Source: Pseudopedobacter saltans DSM 12145 (GTDB lineage Bacteria > Bacteroidota > Bacteroidia > Sphingobacteriales > Sphingobacteriaceae). From it: 64,000 nt of DNA. The translations under genes and the position numbers were made by a program. Positions 1 to 7,147 of the stretch are shown piece after piece (positions within the stretch are counted from its first letter, which is position 1; every line of letters starts with the position of its first letter). The notes under the pieces are model-generated. The model did not search any database and was not told where the DNA came from. It worked only from the letters and a program-made list of their open reading frames with translations. The stretch is from positions 1,612,001 to 1,676,000 of the forward strand of contig NC_015177.1 of NCBI RefSeq assembly GCF_000190735.1. Direction: 5' to 3'.

Positions 1-1
1 T

Positions 2-1297
2 AGAATTAATGAATTTACTGCTATTGTCCAGCCAATGGATAAGGTAACCAATAAATACTTTACCATGAATGTCGGGAGCGGTTTCCTGATGAATAAAGAT
101 GTGGTTTTCTTTCCCCGGCGAATTAATAACAAATTGTATTTTATGCATCGTATAAAACCAGAGATACAACTTGTTTCGGTAAACAGCTTACAAGAGCTTA
201 CAAAAGAGTTTTGGGAAAATTACTTTAACCACTTCGATGAAAATATCATGCTTAAACCAAGATATAGCCAAGAGCTAAGTTATATTGGTGCCGGCTGCCC
301 GCCAATAGAAACTAACGAAGGCTGGCTGCTAATTTATCATGGTGTTTACGGAATATCAGGTAAATATACTTATTCCGTTCGCGTCGCTTTATTGGATTTG
401 GAGGATCCCCGAAAAGTAATTGCCCATTTACCTTACCAATTGTTTAAACCTGCGAATGACTATGAATTATCAGGAATAGTAAATAAAGTATGTTTCCCCA
501 CAGGAACAGCATTGTTTGGCGACACATTATATATTTACTATGGAGCAGCAGACCAATGCATTGCCTGTGCATCTCTGAGCCTTTCTTCTTTATTAGGAGA
601 ATTAGTAAATGTTAAAATACAAAACAAGAAAGCCTGCAGTATAAAAATAAAATCAATACAGCATCTGACTCATAATGTATTGAAAATCGTCACAGAGAAG
701 CCTCCGGCTTTTGATTTTTATCCAGGACAGGCTGCAGAGATTTCTATAAATAAAAATGGTTGGGAAAATGAACTAAGACCTTTCACCTTCACTTCTCTTC
801 CGAATGAAAACCATTTAGAGTTTACAATCAAAACCTATCCTTCACATAAGGGTGTAACCAAACAACTTTTAAAGCTGGTTGAAAATGATGAATTTATACT
901 ACATGAAGTTTTTGGCACAATTACTTATAAAGGAGAAGGTGTATTTATAGCAGGAGGTGCAGGTGTAACACCTTTTATTTGCATCTTTAGATATCTGAAA
1001 TCGATAAATAAAATAGGAAATAATGTGTTGATTTTTGCAAATCGAACTAAGGCTGACATCATACTTCAACAAGAACTAAAAAATTTATTAGGCAAGAATT
1101 TCATCAATATTTTATCACAGGATAAAGTGTTAGGATATGCCCAGGGGCGCATTACAAAACAGTTTCTCAAAGCTAATGTTAGCGACTTTAGCAAAAAATT
1201 TTATTTATGCGGCCCGGAATCAATGATCGATAACGTAGAAAAACAGTTATACGATTTAGGCGTGAACGAAAAATCCATTGTTAAAGAAGAGTTTTAA
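2..1297 (+). CDS. GH130-type glycoside phosphorylase half fused to a flavodoxin/ferredoxin reductase-like module (5' partial)
   Basis: The reading frame is open to the left edge of the window, so the 5' end is missing; the first ATG in frame (35) is internal to the GH130 fold. Counting from that ATG, residues 1-190 look like the C-terminal half of a GH130 mannoside phosphorylase (GAGCPPIETNEGWLLIYHG near 85-103; KVCFPTG and IYYGAAD near 151-173). Residues about 198-420 form a ferredoxin-NADP-reductase-like module: RPFTFTS (248-254) fits the RxxTxxS flavin motif, GGAGVTP (307-313) the NAD(P)-binding start, and YLCGPESM the C-terminal nucleotide motif. No iron-sulphur cysteine cluster is seen. 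GH130 enzymes split beta-mannosides with phosphate; why one would carry a flavin reductase is not clear. There is no stop or frameshift between the modules, so I read it as a true fusion. Module identities are firm, the joint function is unknown. Confidence 0.82.
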   Translation, partial: RINEFTAIVQPMDKVTNKYFTMNVGSGFLMNKDVVFFPRRINNKLYFMHRIKPEIQLVSVNSLQELTKEFWENYFNHFDENIMLKPRYSQELSYIGAGCPPIETNEGWLLIYHGVYGISGKYTYSVRVALLDLEDPRKVIAHLPYQLFKPANDYELSGIVNKVCFPTGTALFGDTLYIYYGAADQCIACASLSLSSLLGELVNVKIQNKKACSIKIKSIQHLTHNVLKIVTEKPPAFDFYPGQAAEISINKNGWENELRPFTFTSLPNENHLEFTIKTYPSHKGVTKQLLKLVENDEFILHEVFGTITYKGEGVFIAGGAGVTPFICIFRYLKSINKIGNNVLIFANRTKADIILQQELKNLLGKNFINILSQDKVLGYAQGRITKQFLKANVSDFSKKFYLCGPESMIDNVEKQLYDLGVNEKSIVKEEF

Positions 1298-1419
1298 ATA
1301 TCCTAAAAAGATCTTCAAGATCTTAAATCCAACAAGAAATCTATTACATGTTTTTGAATTGATATTATATAAATCCATGAAGTAGAAATGGATCCAATAG
1401 GGTACCTATGATAGAAAAC

Positions 1420-1446
1420 AAAAAATCCCAACCTAAAAGCTGGGAC
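1420..1446 (-). terminator. Terminator after tRNA-Ser
   Basis: Read on the minus strand, TCCCAGC pairs with GTTGGGA (one G-U pair) across a six-base loop and is followed by a run of T (1420-1425). It sits just downstream of the tRNA-Ser gene. Confidence 0.75.
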
Positions 1447-1453
1447 TTTTCCG

Positions 1454-1538
1454 CGGAGAAAGAGGGATTCGAACCCCCGGACCTGTTACAGTCAACGGTT
1501 TTCAAGACCGCCGCATTCGACCGCTCTGCCATTTCTCC
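1454..1538 (-). tRNA. tRNA-Ser (anticodon UGA)
   Basis: The minus strand folds as a long-variable-arm tRNA of 85 nt. The acceptor GGAGAAA (1532-1538) pairs with TTTCTCC (1455-1461), with G as the discriminator base. The anticodon loop reads CTTGAAA, giving anticodon TGA (serine UCA codons). The T arm contains GGTTCGAATCC. The variable arm is long, as expected for class II tRNAs. CCA is not encoded. Confidence 0.96.
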
Positions 1539-1543
1539 GGGGG

Positions 1544-1574
1544 CAAAAGTACAAAGTTTGGATTAATCTCCAAA
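1544..1574 (-). promoter_or_regulatory. Promoter of tRNA-Ser
   Basis: On the minus strand TTTG (1571-1574) lies exactly 19 nt before TACTTTTG (1544-1551), matching the Bacteroidota primary sigma consensus TTTG-N19-TAnnTTTG. The -7 box ends only 5 nt before the mature tRNA 5' end, so the primary transcript should have almost no 5' leader. Confidence 0.8.
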
Positions 1575-1739
1575 ACATTTTTCATTTTTGGACCTAACTA
1601 ACTTGTTTACAAACAATTTAATTTGTCGAGGTGATAAAAGCACTAGTAAAATTGATAAAATATGCCTCTTCTATTAAAGAAAACAATTATTATAATAAAA
1701 GCCAATTTAAAAAACTGATATCTGGGTTAAAGATAAACA

Positions 1740-2123
1740 TCAGCTTACCTGCTCATCAATAATCTCTTTCAGTTTATCCTCCAGATCATCGCAAAAAGCA
1801 GGATGAACTCCGGAAGTTTGTATAATCGTACTACGTTTCGCTGTAAGCCATCTAAACCTCGACGGGGCATCCAACTCTCCTATCGGCCCACCCGATTTCC
1901 CACCTATACTTATTTTTTTAAAAGCATTCAGATGTTGTTTGATCTCATCAATATCTATAGTCGGATGTAGCGCCTTTAATCTTTCCTCGTTTAATTGGAT
2001 ATCTATATGAAGGCTCTTTTTCTTAGGGCAGTAGATAATTACACCTACATTGAGGAACTCCTCTCGTTCTACCCTTGGTACAACGCGGATAATTGCATAA
2101 TCAAATAAGTGTTTGTCTTGCAT
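1740..2123 (-). CDS. DUF3037 family protein
   Basis: A 127-residue protein that begins DYAIIRVVPRVEREEFLNVG, the typical opening of DUF3037 proteins, whose function is not established. No signal peptide or membrane segment is visible. Its start overlaps the end of the upstream HipA-like kinase gene by 23 nt, which points to translational coupling. DUF3037 genes are commonly found beside HipA-like kinase genes, so a joint role with that protein is likely; what it is cannot be read from the sequence. It is the last gene of a three-gene operon. Confidence 0.85.
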   Translation of the reverse strand: MQDKHLFDYAIIRVVPRVEREEFLNVGVIIYCPKKKSLHIDIQLNEERLKALHPTIDIDEIKQHLNAFKKISIGGKSGGPIGELDAPSRFRWLTAKRSTIIQTSGVHPAFCDDLEDKLKEIIDEQVS

Positions 2124-2895
2124 CTTTAACTTCGTTTACAATTACTGATGAATGCTTTACCCTGTTTTTGAGAAAGGCTCTATAGGCATTTTTATGTTCT
2201 TCCAGATTCGCAAATGGAGCGTCTTTCAACCAATCACCCGGGATAATATCAACTATATTATCTATCAGTTCTGGTGTAATAATCTGAGTAAACAACTTAT
2301 CAGCTTCTTCTATCTTACCGGCTTTCTTTAGCAGAACATGATCTTTAATTAATTTAAATGGTTTTTCAGCCTGCTGTTCCCAATTATTCCACGAATGGTG
2401 GAAATATAAAGAAGCACCATGATCGATCAGCCAAAGTTCCTTATGCCATATTAGCATATTGGTATTTTTGGCTGTTCTGTCCATATTCATCAAAAAGCTA
2501 TCTAACCAAACTATTTTAGAAGCTTCCAGTTCGTCCAGATCATTAACTACAGGATCGTAAGTTATTGCCCCCGAAAGGTAATGCAACGCCAGATTAAGTC
2601 CTTCACTAAACTTTAAAAGATCCTGTATTTCCTCATCCGGTTCGGTTCTTCCAAATGCCCTGTCCAAATTAGCAAATACTAGCTCCGGAACTCTAAAACC
2701 TAATTTTCTAGCCAACTCGCCACCTATCAATTCTGCTATTAAAGCATTGGTTCCCTGTCCTGCTCCTCTAAATTTCAGAACGTACAGAAAATCGTCATCA
2801 CCTTCTACTATTGCAGGCATAGACCCACCTTCTCTTAAAGGAGTGACATATCTGGTAACATTGATATTTCTTAAATTAACTTCCTGGTTTGCCAT
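2101..2895 (-). CDS. HipA-like kinase domain protein
   Basis: 264 residues resembling the kinase part of HipA proteins but without the N-terminal HipA subdomain. Near residue 30 the motif GDDDFLYVLKFRGAGQGTNA looks like the nucleotide-binding glycine-rich region. DSFLMNMDRTAKNTNMLIW (about 131-149) carries the catalytic Asp-x4-Asn pattern, and LIDHGASLYF supplies the metal-binding Asp. HipA itself is a Ser/Thr kinase toxin that phosphorylates glutamyl-tRNA synthetase, but this short form has no HipB-like DNA-binding partner beside it. It is instead coupled to DUF3037 downstream and lies 3 nt from the helicase upstream. I therefore call it a kinase-fold protein of unknown target and not a toxin. 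Confidence 0.8.
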   Translation of the reverse strand: MANQEVNLRNINVTRYVTPLREGGSMPAIVEGDDDFLYVLKFRGAGQGTNALIAELIGGELARKLGFRVPELVFANLDRAFGRTEPDEEIQDLLKFSEGLNLALHYLSGAITYDPVVNDLDELEASKIVWLDSFLMNMDRTAKNTNMLIWHKELWLIDHGASLYFHHSWNNWEQQAEKPFKLIKDHVLLKKAGKIEEADKLFTQIITPELIDNIVDIIPGDWLKDAPFANLEEHKNAYRAFLKNRVKHSSVIVNEVKDARQTLI

Positions 2896-2898
2896 TTT

Positions 2899-4788
2899 TT
2901 AAATATGCATAAATTCCCAAGCACTTTTATATCCATTTATTTTTTCTGTATAGCTGATAAAATCACTATAAAAAGCATTCTTTGAAAGTGTCCCGCTATC
3001 TCCTATCACAACGAGTTTCATTCTGGCTCTGGTAATAGCGACATTCATTCGGCGTATATCCGATAAGAAACCGATTGCATTCTCGGAATTACTTCTGGTT
3101 AAACTGATATACACAATATCTCTTTCCTGCCCTTGAAAGCTATCTATTGTATTGATATCAATCTGTGCTAAAAATGGCTTTAAATCTTCCCAATCCTCAA
3201 TCAGTTCCTTTAATAACTCCACCTGTTGTTTATAAGGCGATATTACCGCCACGGAATATTTTGCCTTGTTATGATTTTGTAACAACCCGGTCAAATGTTT
3301 TAATGTAAAATTCGCTTCTTCCGGATTGTACACGCTAGTCCCGTTTATCTTTTCATCAAAAGAGCAACCTGCTGTGTCTACAAATTCGACAGGAATATCC
3401 TTCTGATCTAATTTTCGGGTTGCCACAGAACGGTCTGCATGCAGCTTACTTTCATATAATTCTATTGACGGATAATCATTTATTTCTTTATTCATCCGGT
3501 ATTGGGTGGTTAATAGAGAAACTGCTTCCGGATGAAAGCCCATATTTTTCTCCAGTAAAGTTGAACTCAGCCCTAATTTTTCCGCTTCTTTCGATTTCAC
3601 CGTTGGTGGAAGCTGTAAATGATCCCCTGCAAAAATCACTTTCCTGGACCTCAATACAGGAATCCAGCAAGCTGGTTCCAAAGCCTGCGCAGCTTCGTCG
3701 ATAACCACAATATCATAGTCTCTGTCTTTTATAGCATAATTGTTAACGCCAACCAGAGTTGCGGTTATAACCTGCGCCTTATTTAGTAAATCTTCACTTA
3801 TAAAAGACTCCGTTTGCTCCACCTGTTTTAATAATTTATGTGCCTCGTCAAACAAGGCCTTTCTCTGCTCACGTTCCAATTTCCCAAAACTCCGTTTGTA
3901 TTTATGGGCCATGTTTCTATATTCCGCTGCCTGTTTCTTTAACTGCTTTATTTCTTTATTATATTGGTGCTGATTGATTTTATAATCAAGCGTAAGTTCC
4001 TCTAACTTCTGGGATACACGTATAGGATTACCTATTCTGATTACATTCACCCCCTTTTCAGCTAGTTTTAAAGTTAGTAAGTCAACTGCGGTATTACTCG
4101 GCGCAGTGACTAAAATCTGCTTTCCGCTTTGCATATATAAAGCCGAAATTGCCTCTACCAGGGTTGTCGTTTTACCTGTTCCGGGCGGACCATGTAAAAT
4201 TGCCAGTTCCTGCGCCGCCAGAATAGAGTTAACCGCCTGATTCTGACTATCATTTAATCTAGAAGAGATATAACCTGAAGCTTCTTTTTTAAAAAAAGGC
4301 TTTTCTACTCCCGTAAGAACTTTTATTAATCTATTTTCAGTATCATTCCTTTCTATAATTTCAGCTTTTTTCAAAGCTCTTTTCATCTCATCATAACTAT
4401 TATTATCGAATAATAGCTGTACTCCTATTTTGCCTTTATTCATCCAATCCGGCAATTCGTCAACCTTTAACGCAATACGCATTCTATTGGCTGAAACATG
4501 GCTAATCAGACCTTCCAATTTCAGGTCTGAATCATGATGTGTAAAAAATGCAACTGGCACTCCCGATCTGAACTGATGTACAATTTCCTGATGTGTGGTC
4601 CGCTCGACTTCAACAAGCAAATAATCACCTCTTCCGATTTCGGTATTTCGAATAGCTATAGGGTACCAAACTATCCCCAAATTCCGTTTCTCGGCATTTG
4701 ATAATAATTTATTTTGATTTTCAAAAAGAGACAGATCTTCTTTTCTTTCTATTTCTAAAAGATTCTGGAGCTCTAAAAAATAAGACAT
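2899..4788 (-). CDS. Superfamily 1 DNA/RNA helicase, Upf1/IGHMBP2-like
   Basis: 629 residues with the full SF1B helicase set: Walker A GPPGTGKTTT (about residue 200), motif Ia VTAPSNTAVD, Walker B VVIDEAAQALEP, motif III FAGDHLQLPPTV, motif IV/V region INTIDSFQGQERDIVYISL, and motif VI MNVAITRARMKLVVIGD. An N-terminal beta-barrel-like region (1-150) precedes the helicase core, as in the IGHMBP2-like group. Such enzymes unwind nucleic acid 5'-3' using ATP; in bacteria their exact role is poorly known. It is the first gene of the operon with the HipA-like and DUF3037 genes. The promoter box sits so close to the ATG that the mRNA may be leaderless. Confidence 0.92.
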   Translation of the reverse strand: MSYFLELQNLLEIERKEDLSLFENQNKLLSNAEKRNLGIVWYPIAIRNTEIGRGDYLLVEVERTTHQEIVHQFRSGVPVAFFTHHDSDLKLEGLISHVSANRMRIALKVDELPDWMNKGKIGVQLLFDNNSYDEMKRALKKAEIIERNDTENRLIKVLTGVEKPFFKKEASGYISSRLNDSQNQAVNSILAAQELAILHGPPGTGKTTTLVEAISALYMQSGKQILVTAPSNTAVDLLTLKLAEKGVNVIRIGNPIRVSQKLEELTLDYKINQHQYNKEIKQLKKQAAEYRNMAHKYKRSFGKLEREQRKALFDEAHKLLKQVEQTESFISEDLLNKAQVITATLVGVNNYAIKDRDYDIVVIDEAAQALEPACWIPVLRSRKVIFAGDHLQLPPTVKSKEAEKLGLSSTLLEKNMGFHPEAVSLLTTQYRMNKEINDYPSIELYESKLHADRSVATRKLDQKDIPVEFVDTAGCSFDEKINGTSVYNPEEANFTLKHLTGLLQNHNKAKYSVAVISPYKQQVELLKELIEDWEDLKPFLAQIDINTIDSFQGQERDIVYISLTRSNSENAIGFLSDIRRMNVAITRARMKLVVIGDSGTLSKNAFYSDFISYTEKINGYKSAWEFMHI

Positions 4789-4791
4789 TCA

Positions 4792-4799
4792 CAAAGGTA
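4792..4799 (-). promoter_or_regulatory. -7 promoter box of the helicase operon
   Basis: The minus strand reads TACCTTTG, an exact TAnnTTTG box, ending 3 nt before the helicase ATG (4788). No TTTG is seen at the expected 19 nt upstream. If used, transcription would start at or next to the ATG. Confidence 0.5.
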
Positions 4800-4836
4800 A
4801 CTATCTCCTTTTACAATAGACACACCCATAAATGAA

Positions 4837-4868
4837 AACCGCTTCGACATTTTACTGAAGAAGCGGTT
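4837..4868 (-). terminator. Terminator after the first LruC gene
   Basis: A perfect 9-bp stem (AACCGCTTC, 4837-4845, with GAAGCGGTT, 4860-4868) followed on the minus strand by a T-rich stretch, 10 nt beyond the stop of the LruC gene. Confidence 0.8.
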
Positions 4869-4877
4869 GATGAGAGC

Positions 4878-6938
4878 TTATTTGTATATATTTTGGCTAT
4901 TGGTGTAACCCGTATTAGGTAAATACCAATCTTTATAATTCGTTCCTCCAGATGCTGCCCATTCTTTAAAATGCAGGTATGTATCCATGATATTTACAGT
5001 TTCTATCGGATATTTAAAATCATCTGCTATATGCAATGCAAATGGTCTGTTATCTGTAGTGATGTAATAATTGTTCTGCTCTGGTTTTGAAGCATCAGCC
5101 GAGGTTCCAAATAAACCTGTATTAGCTAGTTTTGTAGGTTTATTATTGGGTAAATGAACTTCTTTTCCTCTAACTCCATCGCTTATCATAAAAGGATTGA
5201 AAGGTACTTTCCCAATTACACTAGCTTCATATTCTGATCCAATAAAAGTAAGAGTAACATTTACCGTATCACCTTTTATTTTTTGATTTCCTGCAATTGT
5301 ATTTACATAAGCAGAAGAAGTTTTAAATAGAGATTTAGCATTATCAAATGGAATAATCACTGCATTAGTTTGTCCGATCTCCAATCCCTTTGAATCTACG
5401 GTGATATAATTTGATTGTAACCTGAATCCACTTACTGATTTTACACCAGTTGCTCCCCAAGGGAACTCCACACCAAATCCATTGCGATAAACTGCACCTG
5501 AAGCCAATGGGACATAATTTCCAATAACGTCTTTCACCTTATTGACACTATTCATTACAAATTTATAACGATAACTAACTACCAGATCATTAAAATCGTA
5601 ATCGCCTTCTTTAGGCCATTGATCCTCAAATGCTAAAGTTCCCCAACTATTTTTAGCCGGATAATACCTTGTATAAGCCCGGTCCGGATCATTAGGAAAC
5701 TCATCTATTGTATCAGGAATACCATCGCCATCACTGTCTGTAACATTGCTTTCCAAATTAGGAATATTTGTGGGGTCAATAGCATTCAAAGCACTTGTTT
5801 GAGCAAAAAAGACCAAATCATTAAAGTCGTTATCAGAAACTGCTACCATGTCTCTTCTCATGTCCTCGAAACCAATCAGAAACACTTTTTGAGACTGACT
5901 GTACAATAAAACGTTGTGTCTTTTCAACCCTGCGCTACTCCCCTGATTAAACTCCTGATCACTATAAAACTGAGTATTGGAATAACTTATAGAAGCATCA
6001 TTATTATAGGCATTCTGAATAAGCAGAAAACCGATTGAAGTTCCTGCCGGGAAATTGCCAAGTTTAACTTTATCTCCCATCAGCATATTACCTGCGCCGG
6101 TATGTCCTTTTAAAGAAGCATTAGGAAACACCAGATGAATATCTTTAATATCATCTATTTTAGAAGGCTTGTTTCCTGTTGGATAAGTGTAGTATGCTAG
6201 CGAGTTTCTATAGTTAGCTCCTTCGTGAACAAAAGTTAGCGAAACTTCAGAAGATACGGTTAAATTTAAATTGCTGGGTGTATTATTGGCAATATATTGT
6301 GGATGCAGATAGATACCGTCTTTTCTTTCTGGTAAGGATGCATTCACTTCTTTCATTAACTGAACAAAATCTACCGTATTATCCAATGGTAATAAATTTT
6401 TTGGCCTGCCCAGTTCATCGTAATCATTTTTATCGTAATGATAAGTTACACCTGAATTAGAAAGAATACTGTTACTTAAAGATGGTTTTATAGCAGATAG
6501 ATTCCCGGCTGGTATAACACTTCCAGCATATCCTTCACGTCCTCCCAAAACTGCTCGGGTAGGCCCATTATTTACCTTAACAAGTGCATTTCTCATTAAA
6601 CCAACATAAGCAGGATCTACGATTAGGTATTCCACATGGGACGGAATTACCAAACTTAAAGTAAGTTCCCCTTTTTCATTGCTTATTGCACTGGCTATTT
6701 CGTCTCCTGACTCTGTTTTACCTGGATAGTACACTTTGGTAAGGACTCCATTTACAGGCAGATCGGTTCTTGACTTTAATTGAATAATAAGATCTACATT
6801 CTTTGTTGTAGAATAATTAAAACCTTCCGGAGCATATTTATCTACTGCTTGTAACCCTTGCTCGGTAAGAGAGTTCTTGTTACAAGAAGCCAGAAAAATA
6901 CTTATTAATAAAGAGAGCGTTAAAGTAGATTTCTTCAT
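4878..6938 (-). CDS. LruC (DUF4842) domain lipoprotein with DUF4114 domain
   Basis: 686 residues starting with a lipoprotein signal peptide (MKKSTLTLSLLISIFLASC; lipid-bearing Cys19). A DUF4114-like segment lies around residues 350-382 (GFEDMRRDM, then SDNDFNDLVFF). It is followed by a calcium-binding thrombospondin-type-3-like stretch (DSDGDGIPDTIDEFPNDPDRA) and the C-terminal LruC domain (FEDQWPKEGDYDFNDLVVSY onward, to the end). Outer-membrane or surface anchoring is expected from the family; the function is not known. It has the same order of parts as its two neighbours downstream in sequence but is clearly diverged from them. It has its own terminator at 4837-4868. Confidence 0.9.
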   Translation of the reverse strand: MKKSTLTLSLLISIFLASCNKNSLTEQGLQAVDKYAPEGFNYSTTKNVDLIIQLKSRTDLPVNGVLTKVYYPGKTESGDEIASAISNEKGELTLSLVIPSHVEYLIVDPAYVGLMRNALVKVNNGPTRAVLGGREGYAGSVIPAGNLSAIKPSLSNSILSNSGVTYHYDKNDYDELGRPKNLLPLDNTVDFVQLMKEVNASLPERKDGIYLHPQYIANNTPSNLNLTVSSEVSLTFVHEGANYRNSLAYYTYPTGNKPSKIDDIKDIHLVFPNASLKGHTGAGNMLMGDKVKLGNFPAGTSIGFLLIQNAYNNDASISYSNTQFYSDQEFNQGSSAGLKRHNVLLYSQSQKVFLIGFEDMRRDMVAVSDNDFNDLVFFAQTSALNAIDPTNIPNLESNVTDSDGDGIPDTIDEFPNDPDRAYTRYYPAKNSWGTLAFEDQWPKEGDYDFNDLVVSYRYKFVMNSVNKVKDVIGNYVPLASGAVYRNGFGVEFPWGATGVKSVSGFRLQSNYITVDSKGLEIGQTNAVIIPFDNAKSLFKTSSAYVNTIAGNQKIKGDTVNVTLTFIGSEYEASVIGKVPFNPFMISDGVRGKEVHLPNNKPTKLANTGLFGTSADASKPEQNNYYITTDNRPFALHIADDFKYPIETVNIMDTYLHFKEWAASGGTNYKDWYLPNTGYTNSQNIYK

Positions 6939-6960
6939 TTATGTTCTTAGCTAAAACTTC

Positions 6961-6978
6961 TGTAATGTTTTCATTACA
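6961..6978. other. Perfect hairpin upstream of the first LruC gene
   Basis: TGTAATG and CATTACA form a 7-bp perfect inverted repeat around TTTT, 23 nt before the ATG at 6938. It may be a regulator site or an mRNA leader hairpin; nothing else in the sequence decides this. Confidence 0.45.
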
Positions 6979-7102
6979 TCATGTCATTTTGAAATAATTA
7001 TGCCAAAGGAATAATGCAGGTTATTTCGTCTATAAGTGCATTTTTACAATCTATACAGCGAAACGGAATCCCCGTTTTAAGGAAAGAAATCCCCATAAAA
7101 AC

Positions 7103-7126
7103 AAAAGCCTCCTAATGGAGGCTTTT
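7103..7126 (-). terminator. Terminator after the second LruC gene
   Basis: A perfect 10-bp stem AAAAGCCTCC / GGAGGCTTTT with a 4-base TAAT loop, 21 nt past the stop at 7148. The T run on each side would let it act in both directions. Confidence 0.85.
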
Positions 7127-7147
7127 ACTATATTTATACGCTGGTTA

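Noticed and set aside
2101-2895. HipAB toxin-antitoxin system
   Set aside because: The HipA-like protein is short, lacks the N-terminal HipA region, and no HipB-like DNA-binding gene is next to it.
3420-3973. Plus-strand reading frames inside the helicase gene
   Set aside because: They are antisense shadows of conserved helicase motifs with no protein-like features.
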